From positions 1-64,000 of the forward strand of contig NZ_JAXCLW010000002.1 in the NCBI RefSeq assembly GCF_034044715.1: DNA of 64,000 nucleotides, given 5' to 3'. The notes under the pieces were generated by a model, which ran no database searches, was not told the DNA's origin, and was given only the letters and a program-made list of their open reading frames with translations. The first letter of the stretch is position 1. The number at the start of each line of letters is the position of its first letter. The position numbers were made by a program, and so were the translations under genes. Positions 34,654 to 43,486 of this stretch are shown here, in pieces. Source of the stretch: Dongia_B soli. GTDB lineage: Bacteria > Pseudomonadota > Alphaproteobacteria > Dongiales > Dongiaceae.

Positions 34654-34811
34654 TTGGGCCTCCTTAAGAAACGCATGAGAACGAAAGGTTGCCGTCCGGG
34701 ACGGCTTATCCGAAGTGAAGCATTGTCTTGAAGGAGCCCAAGCGGGCAAATAGCAAGGCAGGCTAAATATCGAATCCGGTAACATATGGTGGATATGCCC
34801 ACAAACGACAA
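34654..34811 (-). promoter_or_regulatory. Cold-shock gene promoter candidate and structured 5' leader
   Basis: On the minus strand TTGTCG (34811-34806) and CATATG (34788-34783) with 17-bp spacing is a possible promoter. The leader then contains TTGGGCTCCTT (34741-34731), which pairs with AAGGAGGCCCAA at 34665-34654 (one bulged base), burying the Shine-Dalgarno site, plus a small hairpin with GCCGTC/GACGGC arms (34691-34705). Confidence 0.6.
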
Positions 34812-34960
34812 GGGTTAATTCTCAATTTTTCATCGAGAAATCGATCTCCACACGGAGGCCAAATGAGTTAACGCCGGGAAGGGCGCCGCCGAAAGAGCCT
34901 TAAAAACCAGAAAACCGAGCTTGGGGGCATGGAGCGCCATATATACATGGCCTGGGTTCC
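34812..34960. other. Spacer between the cold-shock leader and bfd
   Basis: About 150 bp without a convincing gene. Together with the leader, the gap between genes is 307 bp. I see only a weak GCCAT/ATGGC hairpin shortly after the bfd stop and no T-run. Confidence 0.5.
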
Positions 34961-35200
34961 CTATTCCGCCGCCATGAGGCGAGGGCAGACCACCGTGGGT
35001 TCCACAACGGTTTCTACAACCTCGGTCATGGTTTTTGCATGAACGTCTTCAACGATTTCCTGGGCTACATTTAGACAGGTCCCGCAGCAAACCGGCCCGC
35101 CCAAAGCTTGGTAAATCGCTTTCGGACAGGTCAGGTTCTGATCCCGGGCTACCCGCTCGATATCGCTCGACCGGTGGCCGTTGCATAGGCACACATACAT
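34961..35200 (-). CDS. bfd: Bacterioferritin-associated ferredoxin-like [2Fe-2S] protein
   Basis: 79 residues from the ATG at 35200, with GGAG 8 nt upstream. The BFD-like [2Fe-2S] domain has Cys4-x-Cys6 at the start (MYVCLCN) and Cys39-x-x-Cys42 (CCGTC) further on, the expected ligand pattern. Bfd reduces and releases iron stored in bacterioferritin in the cytoplasm. A C-terminal extension of about 25 residues (TMTEVVETVVEPTVVC...) is longer than in E. coli Bfd (64 residues). No bacterioferritin gene is adjacent. Its promoter contains a Fur-box-like element. Confidence 0.82.
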   Translation of the reverse strand: MYVCLCNGHRSSDIERVARDQNLTCPKAIYQALGGPVCCGTCLNVAQEIVEDVHAKTMTEVVETVVEPTVVCPRLMAAE

Positions 35201-35228
35201 GCGTGGCTCCGCATAGACTGATACTGCG

Positions 35229-35257
35229 AATATGGTGAGAATGCGAATGAGTGTCAA
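35229..35257 (-). promoter_or_regulatory. bfd promoter with Fur-box-like spacer
   Basis: On the minus strand TTGACA (35257-35252), a 17-bp spacer and CATATT (35234-35229) sit about 30 bp before the bfd start. The spacer contains, on the other strand, TGAGAATGCGAATGA (35236-35250), which resembles repeated NAT(A/T)AT units of iron-regulator sites. Confidence 0.5.
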
Positions 35258-35388
35258 TAACAGGAGGCGGCCCCTCCTAGGAGGAATCCGCATAACTGGA
35301 ACGCAATTGCAACAGCTCTGACACTTGACAGGGTTCCGCCAGCCGCCGAAGGTCGAGCAAAACCGACTTTGGTTCGACGGGAAAATCA

Positions 35389-38300
35389 ATGTACGAAAGC
35401 AGCTACTGGCATCTCCTGCGCAAGCCGGGCTTTGCCTGGATGCTGGTGACCCAGTTCCTCGCGGCGCTGAACGACAATCTCTACAAGTTCGTAGTTACCC
35501 TGTTCGCCATCGATCTGGTGGCGGCAAACCGGGCAGCGGGTATCCAGGGCTGGGACAGCAACGCCTATCTCTTTCTTGCTTCCGCCCTGTTCGTGTTGCC
35601 CTTTCTGCTGTTTTCCGATTATGCCGGCCAGCTGGCTGACCGCCATTCAAAGCGGACCGTGCTGGTCATCACCAAGAGCGCCGAGATCGGCATCATGCTC
35701 CTGGCTGCCGTCGCGTTTTACGACGAAAGCATCGGCGGCATGCTCTTCGTGCTCTTTTTACTCGCAACCCAGGCGACGTTCTTCAGCCCGGCGAAATACG
35801 GCTGTGTCCCCGAATTGCTGCCGGACCGGGATCTCTCACGCGGCAATGCGCTCATCGAGATGAGTACCTTTCTCGCCATCATCCTGGGCGCCGTTTCCGG
35901 CGGGATCATCTACGACCACTGGAAAAGCGAGATGCTGGATATCGCCGCCGTCGCGGTGGCGATATCGATCCTGGGATCGCTTGCCAGTCTCGGCATTGGT
36001 CGGACACCAAAGCCCACACAGGCAAAGCCATTTTCTTGGATCCCGTTTCGCGAAGTCTGGATCGCCATCCGGCAACTGAAGGCAAATTACCGGCTTTGGC
36101 TGACCGTGCTCGGTATCAGCTATTTCTGGTTCCTGGGCGCCTGGGTACAACTTCTGACCACGCAATACGGCAAGGAGCTGATGCATCTCGGCGATTCCCA
36201 GACCAGCCTGCTGCAGGCGGCGATGGCGATCGGGATTGGCGTCGGCAGTATGCTGGCCGGCCGCTTCTCCGGACATAAGGTTGAGTTGGGCCTGGTCCCG
36301 CTGGGGTCGATCGGCATGGGCCTCACGGCCATCGCCATGCTTTTTGCGGATTACGCTTTCGGCTGGGCAGCCGCCGGTTTCGGCATTTTGGGCTTCTTCG
36401 GCGGCTTCTTCATCGTCCCCTTGAATGCCATGTTGCAGCAGAAAGCTGCTGCCGATATCCGCGGCCGGCTGATCGCCGCCAATAATGTGCTCAACAATGT
36501 CGGCATCCTTTGCGGTGCCGGCGCTTTGCTCCTATGTGGTCATGTGCTTGGTTTGCGGCCGGACCAATCGATGCTGGTCAGCGGATTGCTCAGCTTTAGC
36601 GTGACGATCTATCTCTGCTTATTGCTGCCTGATTTCCTGATCCGCTTCTGCCTCTGGCTTCTCACGCATAGTATCTATCGCATCCGGATCGAAGGGCCGC
36701 AGCACGTGCCGTTGAATGGCCCGGCCTTGCTGGTCTGCAATCATTTGTCTTTCATCGATGGCCTGATCGTGGGCGCCTGCGTTCAACGCTTCATCCGCTT
36801 CATGGTCTATGCACCATTCTTCGATCTGCCGCTTTTCGGCTGGCTGTTTCGCCTGATGAAAGCGATCCCCACCAGCGGCGGCCGCAATGCGGTCAGGGCC
36901 ATCAGTGCTGCGCGGGCGGAATTGCAGGCCGGGCATGTTGTCTGCATTTTTGCCGAAGGCGCCATCAGCCGGACCGGCAATATGTTGCCTTTCAAGCGCG
37001 GCGTGGAGAAGATTCTCGATGGGCTGGATGTGCCGGTCATTCCTGTGCATCTCGACCAAGTCTGGGGCAGTGTTTTCAGCTTCAAGGGTGGCCGCTTTTT
37101 TTGGAAATGGCCGCTTCATTTCTTTTACCCCGTCACCGTAACTTTCGGTGCACCGGTGCCGGCGAGTAGCCGCGCTTCCAGCTTGCGCCGCCGGCTTCTT
37201 GAAATGGGCGGAGACGCCTTTCGCCTACGCCGCACGCGAGACGACCTGGTGCATCTTCGCTTCCTGCGCCGTGCGAAGAAAACCTGGACGCGGTTCTGCA
37301 TGGCGGATTCAACCGGGCGAGAGCTTAATTATGGCCGGGCTCTCGTCGGTTCTATCTTACTGTCGCGCTGGCTGCGTCACCGTTGCCTGACGGAGCGTAT
37401 GGTCGGCTTGGTGCTGCCGGCCTCGGTGGGTGGGGCGCTTGCCAATATGGCGGCGCTCTTTGCCGGCAAGGTGCCCGTCAATCTCAACTTCACCGCCGGC
37501 CATGAGGCATTGAAGGCTGCGATCGCCAAGGCGGAGATCAAGACCATCCTGACATCGCGCGCCTTTCTGCAGAAGGCCAAGCTGGCCGAGGAGCCAGGCA
37601 TGGTCTTCATGGAAGACGTCATGAAGCGGCTAGCAGGCCCGGAAGCGAAGCTCATTTATCTGTTGGCCTGGCTCTTGCCGGCCCGTTGGCTCGATTGGCT
37701 TTACTGCGACCAGGACAGGGAACCGGCCGACCTCTGCACCGTGATCTTTTCCTCCGGTTCGACCGGCGAGCCGAAAGGGGTGATGCTGTCGCATCACAAT
37801 ATTGTCTCCAACCTTGAATCGATCGCGCAACTTCTGTGGGTGCAGCGCGACGACAAGATGATGGGGATCTTGCCCTTCTTCCATGCCTTCGGCTTCACCG
37901 GCACCTTCTGTCTGCCTTTAGTCTGCGGTTTCGGCGTGGTCTATCATCCCAATCCGCTGGACGGGAAAACCATCGGCAAATTGGTGGCGAATTATCGCGC
38001 GACCCTACTGATCGCGACGCCGACTTTCTGCCAAACCTATTTGCGGCAATGCAGCCGGGAGGACTTCGCGAGTCTCCGCCATGTCGTGGTGGGCGCCGAA
38101 AGGTTGCGGCCGGAACTGGCCAAGGCCTTCGAGGAAAAATTCGGCCACCAATTGCTGGAAGGATACGGTACGACCGAAATGGGACCTGTCGTTTCCGTCA
38201 ATGTCCCCAACATCGATCTCGGCCCCGATACACAGACCGGCACCAAGCCCGGCACGGTCGGCCATCCAATTCCCGGCGTCGCGGCGCAGGTCGTCGATCC

Positions 38301-38823
38301 GGAAAGCGGAGCCGATCTTGGTGAAAACCAGGAGGGGCTCTTGCTGCTGAAAAGCCCCGCACGGATGCTGGGCTATCTCGGTGATCCAGAAAAGACCGCC
38401 AGTGTTTTGCGGGACGATTGGTATGTCACTGGCGATATTGCCGTGATCGACAATGACGGGTTCATCCGGATCACCGATCGTCTGGCGCGTTTCAGTAAAC
38501 TCGGCGGCGAGATGGTGCCGCATCTGCGGATCGAGGAAGCACTTATGGAGGTGCCGGGGATTGAAGCCGCCGCCGTCACCGCAGTGCCGGATTCACAGAA
38601 AGGGGAAAGGCTAGTCGGCTTTTATGTCAGCCATACCGACCTGGCGCCCGACGAAGTTTGGAAAGCACTGGGTCAGAGTAATCTGCCGAGATTGTGGATC
38701 CCAAAAGCGGGGGATCTGTTGCCGCTCGGCAGCCTGCCGGTTCTCGGCATCGGCAAGATCGATCTCAAGCAAATCAAGTCGCTGGCAGCGGCGCATGCCA
38801 TGGCGCCCGCATCCGTAACCTAA
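35389..38823 (+). CDS. Three-domain fusion: lysophospholipid transporter, acyltransferase and acyl-ACP synthetase (Aas/LplT-like)
   Basis: 1144 residues. Residues about 1-415 are a 12-helix MFS transporter of the LplT type (FLAALNDNLYKFVVTLFAID; FSPAKYGCVPELLPD). Residues about 420-620 are a PlsC-type acyltransferase with NHLSFIDG (HX4D) and FAEGAISRTG. Residues about 640-1144 are an AMP-forming acyl-ACP/CoA synthetase with IFSSGSTGEPKGVMLSHHN and GYGTTEMGPV. The combination imports lysophospholipid across the inner membrane and re-acylates it. In E. coli the same functions are split between lplT and aas. It is divergent from bfd. Confidence 0.92.
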   Translation: MYESSYWHLLRKPGFAWMLVTQFLAALNDNLYKFVVTLFAIDLVAANRAAGIQGWDSNAYLFLASALFVLPFLLFSDYAGQLADRHSKRTVLVITKSAEIGIMLLAAVAFYDESIGGMLFVLFLLATQATFFSPAKYGCVPELLPDRDLSRGNALIEMSTFLAIILGAVSGGIIYDHWKSEMLDIAAVAVAISILGSLASLGIGRTPKPTQAKPFSWIPFREVWIAIRQLKANYRLWLTVLGISYFWFLGAWVQLLTTQYGKELMHLGDSQTSLLQAAMAIGIGVGSMLAGRFSGHKVELGLVPLGSIGMGLTAIAMLFADYAFGWAAAGFGILGFFGGFFIVPLNAMLQQKAAADIRGRLIAANNVLNNVGILCGAGALLLCGHVLGLRPDQSMLVSGLLSFSVTIYLCLLLPDFLIRFCLWLLTHSIYRIRIEGPQHVPLNGPALLVCNHLSFIDGLIVGACVQRFIRFMVYAPFFDLPLFGWLFRLMKAIPTSGGRNAVRAISAARAELQAGHVVCIFAEGAISRTGNMLPFKRGVEKILDGLDVPVIPVHLDQVWGSVFSFKGGRFFWKWPLHFFYPVTVTFGAPVPASSRASSLRRRLLEMGGDAFRLRRTRDDLVHLRFLRRAKKTWTRFCMADSTGRELNYGRALVGSILLSRWLRHRCLTERMVGLVLPASVGGALANMAALFAGKVPVNLNFTAGHEALKAAIAKAEIKTILTSRAFLQKAKLAEEPGMVFMEDVMKRLAGPEAKLIYLLAWLLPARWLDWLYCDQDREPADLCTVIFSSGSTGEPKGVMLSHHNIVSNLESIAQLLWVQRDDKMMGILPFFHAFGFTGTFCLPLVCGFGVVYHPNPLDGKTIGKLVANYRATLLIATPTFCQTYLRQCSREDFASLRHVVVGAERLRPELAKAFEEKFGHQLLEGYGTTEMGPVVSVNVPNIDLGPDTQTGTKPGTVGHPIPGVAAQVVDPESGADLGENQEGLLLLKSPARMLGYLGDPEKTASVLRDDWYVTGDIAVIDNDGFIRITDRLARFSKLGGEMVPHLRIEEALMEVPGIEAAAVTAVPDSQKGERLVGFYVSHTDLAPDEVWKALGQSNLPRLWIPKAGDLLPLGSLPVLGIGKIDLKQIKSLAAAHAMAPASVT

Positions 38824-38858
38824 CCAGAAGTATGAGCAGTCAGAGCGGTTGCTAGACC

Positions 38859-40022
38859 TTACTCGCTGAGGCGCTCTACCAGGCGATCCATGAAGGCATC
38901 GCATTGTTTGATTTGCGCGATATCGACATATTCATCCGGCTTATGCGCCTGAGCGATATGGCCTGGCCCGCAGATGACAGTAGGAATGCCGATATTTTGA
39001 ATGAGCCCGGCCTCCGTACCATAGGCGACCTTGATGGTGCCATTTACCTGCGCCAGGGATTTAGCCGTCGTGGTGATCTCCGCATCCAGCGGTGTGTTGA
39101 GCCCGGGGAAGGCGGATAGTTCGCGCCAGGAAAAACCGGTTTCCGGTGATATGCGGTTCATTTCCGGCTGCAAGTTTCGCTCGGCGAAGCCCCGAACATC
39201 ATCGAAAAGTTCTTCAGGATCGACGCCGGGAACATAACGAAATTCGAAATCGAAATGGCAGTCCTTCGGTACGATATTCAAAGCGGTGCCGCCATTGATG
39301 ACGCCCGTATGTACCGTCGTATAAGGCACATCGTAATCGGGATCGAACGGGCCTTCCTCTGCCATGCGGCGGCTGATCCGTTTCAGATGTGCGATAACTT
39401 CCGCCGCATATTCAACCGCATTGACGCCCTGCGGCGCCAATGAGGAATGGCACTCATGGCCGTGCACATGGCAGCGGACGCTCTTCTTTCCCTTATGGGC
39501 AGTCGTGACCTGCATGCCGGTCGGTTCTCCGACGATGCAGCCGACGGGCTTCACATCCCAATCCTTCATCAAGGCCAAAGCTTTGCGCACGCCGATGCAG
39601 CCGACTTCTTCGTCATGCGAAAACAGGAGGTGTATCGGCGTCTTCAAGCCCGCTGCGGCGAATTTGGGGACGGCTGCCAGGGCAACGGCGAGGAAGCCCT
39701 TCATATCGGCAACACCGCGCCCAAAAAGGCGGCCATCTTTCTCGATCATCTCCCAGGGATCGCTATGCCAGTCCTGGCCGTCCACCGGCACGACATCGGT
39801 ATGGCCCGACAGGCAAATCCCACCTTTATCCTCTGGCCCGATCGTCGCGAACAGATTGGCTTTAGCGCCCGTGTCGTCATGCACCAGCAAGCTCTTGACG
39901 CCATAACCGTCCAGATAATCGCGGACAAAGTCGATAAGTTGCAGATTGGAATTACGGCTCGTGGTGTCGAATGCGATCAAGCGCCGCATCATTTCCTGGC
40001 TGGTCATTTTCGAGGATGCCAT
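38859..40022 (-). CDS. argE: Acetylornithine deacetylase
   Basis: 387 residues from the ATG at 40022, preceded by an AGGA. M20 metallopeptidase family: first metal ligand region LSGHTDVVPVDG, then GRGVADMKGFLA, the catalytic Glu in SHDEEVGCIGVRKAL, and the dimerisation domain beginning TTAHKGKKSVRCHVHGHECHSS. Length and motifs fit ArgE, which removes acetate from N-acetylornithine in arginine biosynthesis, though close relatives act on other N-acyl amino acids. It is divergent from the N-formylglutamate amidohydrolase gene, across a 214-bp spacer. Confidence 0.88.
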   Translation of the reverse strand: MASSKMTSQEMMRRLIAFDTTSRNSNLQLIDFVRDYLDGYGVKSLLVHDDTGAKANLFATIGPEDKGGICLSGHTDVVPVDGQDWHSDPWEMIEKDGRLFGRGVADMKGFLAVALAAVPKFAAAGLKTPIHLLFSHDEEVGCIGVRKALALMKDWDVKPVGCIVGEPTGMQVTTAHKGKKSVRCHVHGHECHSSLAPQGVNAVEYAAEVIAHLKRISRRMAEEGPFDPDYDVPYTTVHTGVINGGTALNIVPKDCHFDFEFRYVPGVDPEELFDDVRGFAERNLQPEMNRISPETGFSWRELSAFPGLNTPLDAEITTTAKSLAQVNGTIKVAYGTEAGLIQNIGIPTVICGPGHIAQAHKPDEYVDIAQIKQCDAFMDRLVERLSE

Positions 40023-40117
40023 GATCCTATTGTCCGTTAGGCCCGCCGGCTCTTCGCATATTCCACCGTGCCAGAGACGGGGGCCGAGGCAGTGGGAGCC
40101 GATTTGGGCAGTGCTTG

Positions 40118-40146
40118 TTGACGATAACGATAATTGCAACAATAAC
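40118..40146 (+). promoter_or_regulatory. Promoter candidate for the N-formylglutamate amidohydrolase gene
   Basis: TTGACG (40118-40123), 17 bp, then AATAAC (40141-40146), in the divergent spacer and about 90 bp ahead of the start. Confidence 0.35.
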
Positions 40147-40236
40147 TCTTTATGGGTTGATAGCAAGCTGAACGGATATGCAATTAAGGAAGCGTGGTTT
40201 TTCAACGCAAAAGACCAGGAAGCGAGGCGGCTGAGA

Positions 40237-41121
40237 ATGCCCTTGCCGCCTCAGATCAGCCGCACGCACCATATCGATGGTGTTCTCGCCCGCTACGAAC
40301 CGGCAATGCCTGATATGCAATTACCGCTGATTTTCGATTCACCCCATAGCGGCCGGGCTTATCCCCAGGACTTCAACCATGTGCCGCCGCGCGACATGTT
40401 GCGGCGCGCCGAAGATGCTTTCGTCGATGATCTCTATGAGACAGCACCCTTGCATGGTGCGGTCTTTTTAAAAGCCCTGTTCCCCAGGTCTTATGTCGAT
40501 CCCAACCGGCATGAGGACGAAATCGACCTGACGATCATGGAGGAGGATTGGCCCAATCCGGTCGTTCGCAGTGAAAAGGCAGAAATGGGTCTTGGCCTGA
40601 TACGCCGATTGATAAAAGGCAATGTCGAAATCTATGATCGCCGGCTGAGCATTGCTGAGGTTCGGTCCCGGATCGACCGTTTCCATCGGCCGTATCTGCA
40701 GGAACTGGAAGCCCTGGCGGAAAAGGCGAGGGCCGAGTTCGGCGCTGCCTGGCATATCAATTGCCATTCGATGCGCTCCATGGGGCGACATCGCGGTCAG
40801 CGGATCCCGCGTGCGGATTTCGTCCTTGGCGACCGTGACGGTACGTCCTGCGAACCGGATTTTACCGACATCGTGTCAGGCACGTTGCGCGACATGGGCT
40901 ACAGGGTGGCGTTGAATGACCCTTTTAAGGGCGCAGAGTTGGTGATGCGGGTCGGCCGCCCAGAAATCCAGCGCCATTCACTGCAGATCGAGGTCAATCG
41001 CGGTCTTTACATGGATGAAGACCGGATCGTCAAAACGGCTGGCTTCGATCGGCTTCAGAAGGATATCGATCGGCTCATTGCCACTGTCGCTGCCTATGTC
41101 TCGGATCGATTGGCAAAATAA
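40237..41121 (+). CDS. N-formylglutamate amidohydrolase family protein
   Basis: 294 residues from the ATG at 40237. Family blocks: LIFDSPHSGRAYPQDF near the N-terminus, AEDAFVDDLYETAPLHGA, SYVDPNRHEDEID with metal-binding residues, AWHINCHSMRSMG, and the C-terminal HSLQIEVNRGLYMDE. Members hydrolyse N-formylglutamate to formate and glutamate, the last step of one histidine degradation route. No hut genes are nearby, so the physiological substrate may differ. Longer upstream in-frame starts exist but lack the family's usual N-terminus. Confidence 0.85.
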   Translation: MPLPPQISRTHHIDGVLARYEPAMPDMQLPLIFDSPHSGRAYPQDFNHVPPRDMLRRAEDAFVDDLYETAPLHGAVFLKALFPRSYVDPNRHEDEIDLTIMEEDWPNPVVRSEKAEMGLGLIRRLIKGNVEIYDRRLSIAEVRSRIDRFHRPYLQELEALAEKARAEFGAAWHINCHSMRSMGRHRGQRIPRADFVLGDRDGTSCEPDFTDIVSGTLRDMGYRVALNDPFKGAELVMRVGRPEIQRHSLQIEVNRGLYMDEDRIVKTAGFDRLQKDIDRLIATVAAYVSDRLAK

Positions 41122-41278
41122 TATTGGCTGGACCGATGGCTGTTAAGGTGACCGGGATCACAGATATCCGCGCGTAACTACGACAGATTTAGGACGCTCG
41201 CGTCACTGAGCAGCATGCATCGGGGGATGGGCGGGGTGTGGTCCCAGGAGAGCCGCACGCTGTTCCAGCGAAATGCGC

Positions 41279-42055
41279 TCACGCCTGAAACTGCTCCTGC
41301 AGAATGCGTTCCTCTAAATGATGCTCCGGGTCGAAAAGCAAGGTCAGGCGGATGCTGCGATCTTCACTGACCGTCACCTGCGAAATATCGCGGATTTCGT
41401 TGAAATCGGCGGTGGCGCTGACTGGCCTTTTATCGCCATCCCGGATCGTAAACCGCACCACGGCACGATGCGGCAGGATGGCGCCGCGCCAGCGCCGCGG
41501 GCGAAAGGCGCTGATCGGCGTCAGGGCCAAGACGCCGGAGCCGATCGGCAGGATCGGACCGTGTGCGGAAAGGTTATAGGCCGTGCTGCCGGCCGGCGTA
41601 GCTACCATTATTCCGTCACAAACCAATTCCGGAAGGCGTTCGACGCCGTCGATGGCGATGCTAATTCGCGCCGCCTGGGCGGTTTCGCGCGAAAGATAGA
41701 CTTCATTGATGGCGAGAGCCAGATGTTCCGATCCGTCCTGGCAAATTACCCTCATCTGCAAGGGATGCAGGATCGATTGGCGCGCCTTGGCGATGCGTTC
41801 GGGCAAATTTTCGACATCGAAACGATTCATCAGAAAGCCGACAGTCCCGCAATTCATGCCGAAAAGCTGGACGCGGTGATCGATGGTTTGATGGAGCGTC
41901 CGCAACATGGTGCCGTCGCCGCCCAGAACGACGATGACATTCGCTTTCGCCGGATCGCCCTGGCCATAGCGCGCGATCAGGGTGGCTTGGGCCGCCTGGG
42001 CATCGGCGGTTTCCGCCGCCACGAATGCGATGGCGCCTTGCGACCTACCTTCCAT
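41279..42055 (-). CDS. nadK: NAD kinase
   Basis: 258 residues. The kinase signature VVLGGDGTMLRTLH (GGDGT loop, about residues 42-55) and the nucleotide-binding NEVYLSR and DGIMVATPAGSTAYNLSAHGPIL blocks are complete. The enzyme phosphorylates NAD to NADP with ATP in the cytoplasm and is usually essential. Length matches alphaproteobacterial NadK. It is monocistronic, convergent with the amidohydrolase gene (157 bp) and divergent from the secreted protein gene at 42210. Confidence 0.95.
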   Translation of the reverse strand: MEGRSQGAIAFVAAETADAQAAQATLIARYGQGDPAKANVIVVLGGDGTMLRTLHQTIDHRVQLFGMNCGTVGFLMNRFDVENLPERIAKARQSILHPLQMRVICQDGSEHLALAINEVYLSRETAQAARISIAIDGVERLPELVCDGIMVATPAGSTAYNLSAHGPILPIGSGVLALTPISAFRPRRWRGAILPHRAVVRFTIRDGDKRPVSATADFNEIRDISQVTVSEDRSIRLTLLFDPEHHLEERILQEQFQA

Positions 42056-42209
42056 GATCTGTCCAGTCTCCGTCCCGGGAATGCGGTTTGGTCGAGTATA
42101 GCGGCCTCCTCAGCCACTTGCCAAATGGGCTGCGACCGACCACAGTCTAGCCGGCGGATCGGCTGCGATTCCGGCGATAGCTTATGCCAGGATTCTGGGG
42201 AGAGATGAA

Positions 42210-42812
42210 ATGACAAGGTTTCTTGGAGGGATTGCGGCGGCCATCCTCCTGATCATGCTGGCCGGCCATGTGACGCTGGCACAGGCGCAATCCGCGGGAA
42301 GCGGAACCCAGGATGCCAATTCGACCGAAACCATCTCCCTGACACCGCCCGAGCCGTTGCTGCCCGAGCCGTCCGATGAGGCCAGCGATAGCGATGGCCA
42401 GGCCGATCGCTACGCCGGATATTATTATCCAAAGCCGAAAACGACCGAGCATTACACCTCGCCGGCGCCGACCCTGCCGGATAGCGACAAGGTGCGTCGC
42501 CAGGCTTTCGTCATCGGCCTGACCAAGCAATTGCTGGGCGGCCAATATGCACCTTACTACGCCATCTTCACCAAAGGCAGCCAGTCGGACAAGCTGATCA
42601 TCGTCGGACTGGTCGATGGACAATTGGACACCGTCTATCGGGCACGCGCTTTGCTGGCGACCCTGACCGCCGTTGCCCGGTCCACCAGCTTTTTCCAACA
42701 GACCACCCATCCGGAAGAGGCAAACTTCTTCGACTTGATGAAACTGTTGGGTTATCGGCAGATAACCTTGACCGATGGCAAAGCCTTCGCTCATCAGATC
42801 ACCATCGATTGA
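42210..42812 (+). CDS. Secreted protein of unknown function
   Basis: 200 residues. Signal peptide at 1-26 (LGGIAAAILLIMLAGHVTLAQA). A low-complexity Pro/Glu/Ser/Asp segment (about 40-65) precedes YAGYYYPKP and then a folded domain of about 115 residues (RQAFVIGLTKQLLGGQYAPYYAIFTKGSQSDKLIIVGLVDGQLDTVYRARALL...). I do not recognise a characterised family. Related alphaproteobacterial proteins are, to my recollection, sometimes labelled as molybdopterin-guanine biosynthesis proteins, but no nucleotide-binding motif is visible here and I would not use that name. Periplasmic location is inferred. Confidence 0.7.
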   Translation: MTRFLGGIAAAILLIMLAGHVTLAQAQSAGSGTQDANSTETISLTPPEPLLPEPSDEASDSDGQADRYAGYYYPKPKTTEHYTSPAPTLPDSDKVRRQAFVIGLTKQLLGGQYAPYYAIFTKGSQSDKLIIVGLVDGQLDTVYRARALLATLTAVARSTSFFQQTTHPEEANFFDLMKLLGYRQITLTDGKAFAHQITID

Positions 42813-42833
42813 GCGGCTGCGCCGAAGATAGAC

Positions 42834-43481
42834 CTATCTTACCTTGCGGAAGGTCAGGTTGAAACGGTAAGGCCCGGTCAAGGAATCGGTGCCGCCGGCG
42901 AGCGTATCAACGCCGTGAAAATGCAGCCGCGATGCACCACCCCAGACGGCAACATCGCCGCTATTCAATGGGAAGCGGCGGGCCTTGTCGTTACGGCGTG
43001 CGCCGCCGAACAGGAACGTCGCCGGCAAGCCCAACGAGACCGAGACGATGGGAGCCGCGAAATCCGCCTCGTCCTTGTCCTGATGCAAAGACAGCTTCGC
43101 ACCCGGTTCGTAGCGATTAACGAGGCAGCAAGTCGGCCAGAAATCCGGAAAACCGGCCATATCCGCAGCGCGCTGGGCTAGAGCGAGGAAGGATGACGGC
43201 ATGGCCGGCCAAGATTTGCTCGTTGCAGGATCGATAGCTTCATAACGGTAGCCACGTCGATCGGTAATCCAGCCATAATCCCCACAATTGGTGATGGCGA
43301 CGGACATGCGATAGCCGCCCGGCGTGGTCATATGGCGAAAGGGTGACCGACTTGCGATATCAAGGATATCCGCAAATAGCCCGGTGACCTCATCCAGGGC
43401 GAAGCCCCTAAGAATAACGCCGCCTTCCGCCAAAGGCATGATGCCTTGGTCAAATTCAGCGAAGAGATCTCCGGTCCCCAT
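42834..43481 (-). CDS. alkB: DNA oxidative demethylase AlkB
   Basis: 215 residues from the ATG at 43481. Fe(II)/2-oxoglutarate dioxygenase of the AlkB family: nucleobase-recognition lid MSVAITNCGDYGWITDRRGYRYE, iron ligands His and Asp in SLHQDKDEAD and His in LHFHGVD, 2-oxoglutarate-binding Arg in RFNLTFRKVR. It removes methyl groups from 1-methyladenine and 3-methylcytosine in single-stranded DNA and RNA. It begins 5 bp after a second 2OG oxygenase gene, and a Dabb protein gene lies further upstream; the three are likely one unit. No ada gene is adjacent. Confidence 0.93.
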   Translation of the reverse strand: MGTGDLFAEFDQGIMPLAEGGVILRGFALDEVTGLFADILDIASRSPFRHMTTPGGYRMSVAITNCGDYGWITDRRGYRYEAIDPATSKSWPAMPSSFLALAQRAADMAGFPDFWPTCCLVNRYEPGAKLSLHQDKDEADFAAPIVSVSLGLPATFLFGGARRNDKARRFPLNSGDVAVWGGASRLHFHGVDTLAGGTDSLTGPYRFNLTFRKVR

Positions 43482-43486
43482 GGACG

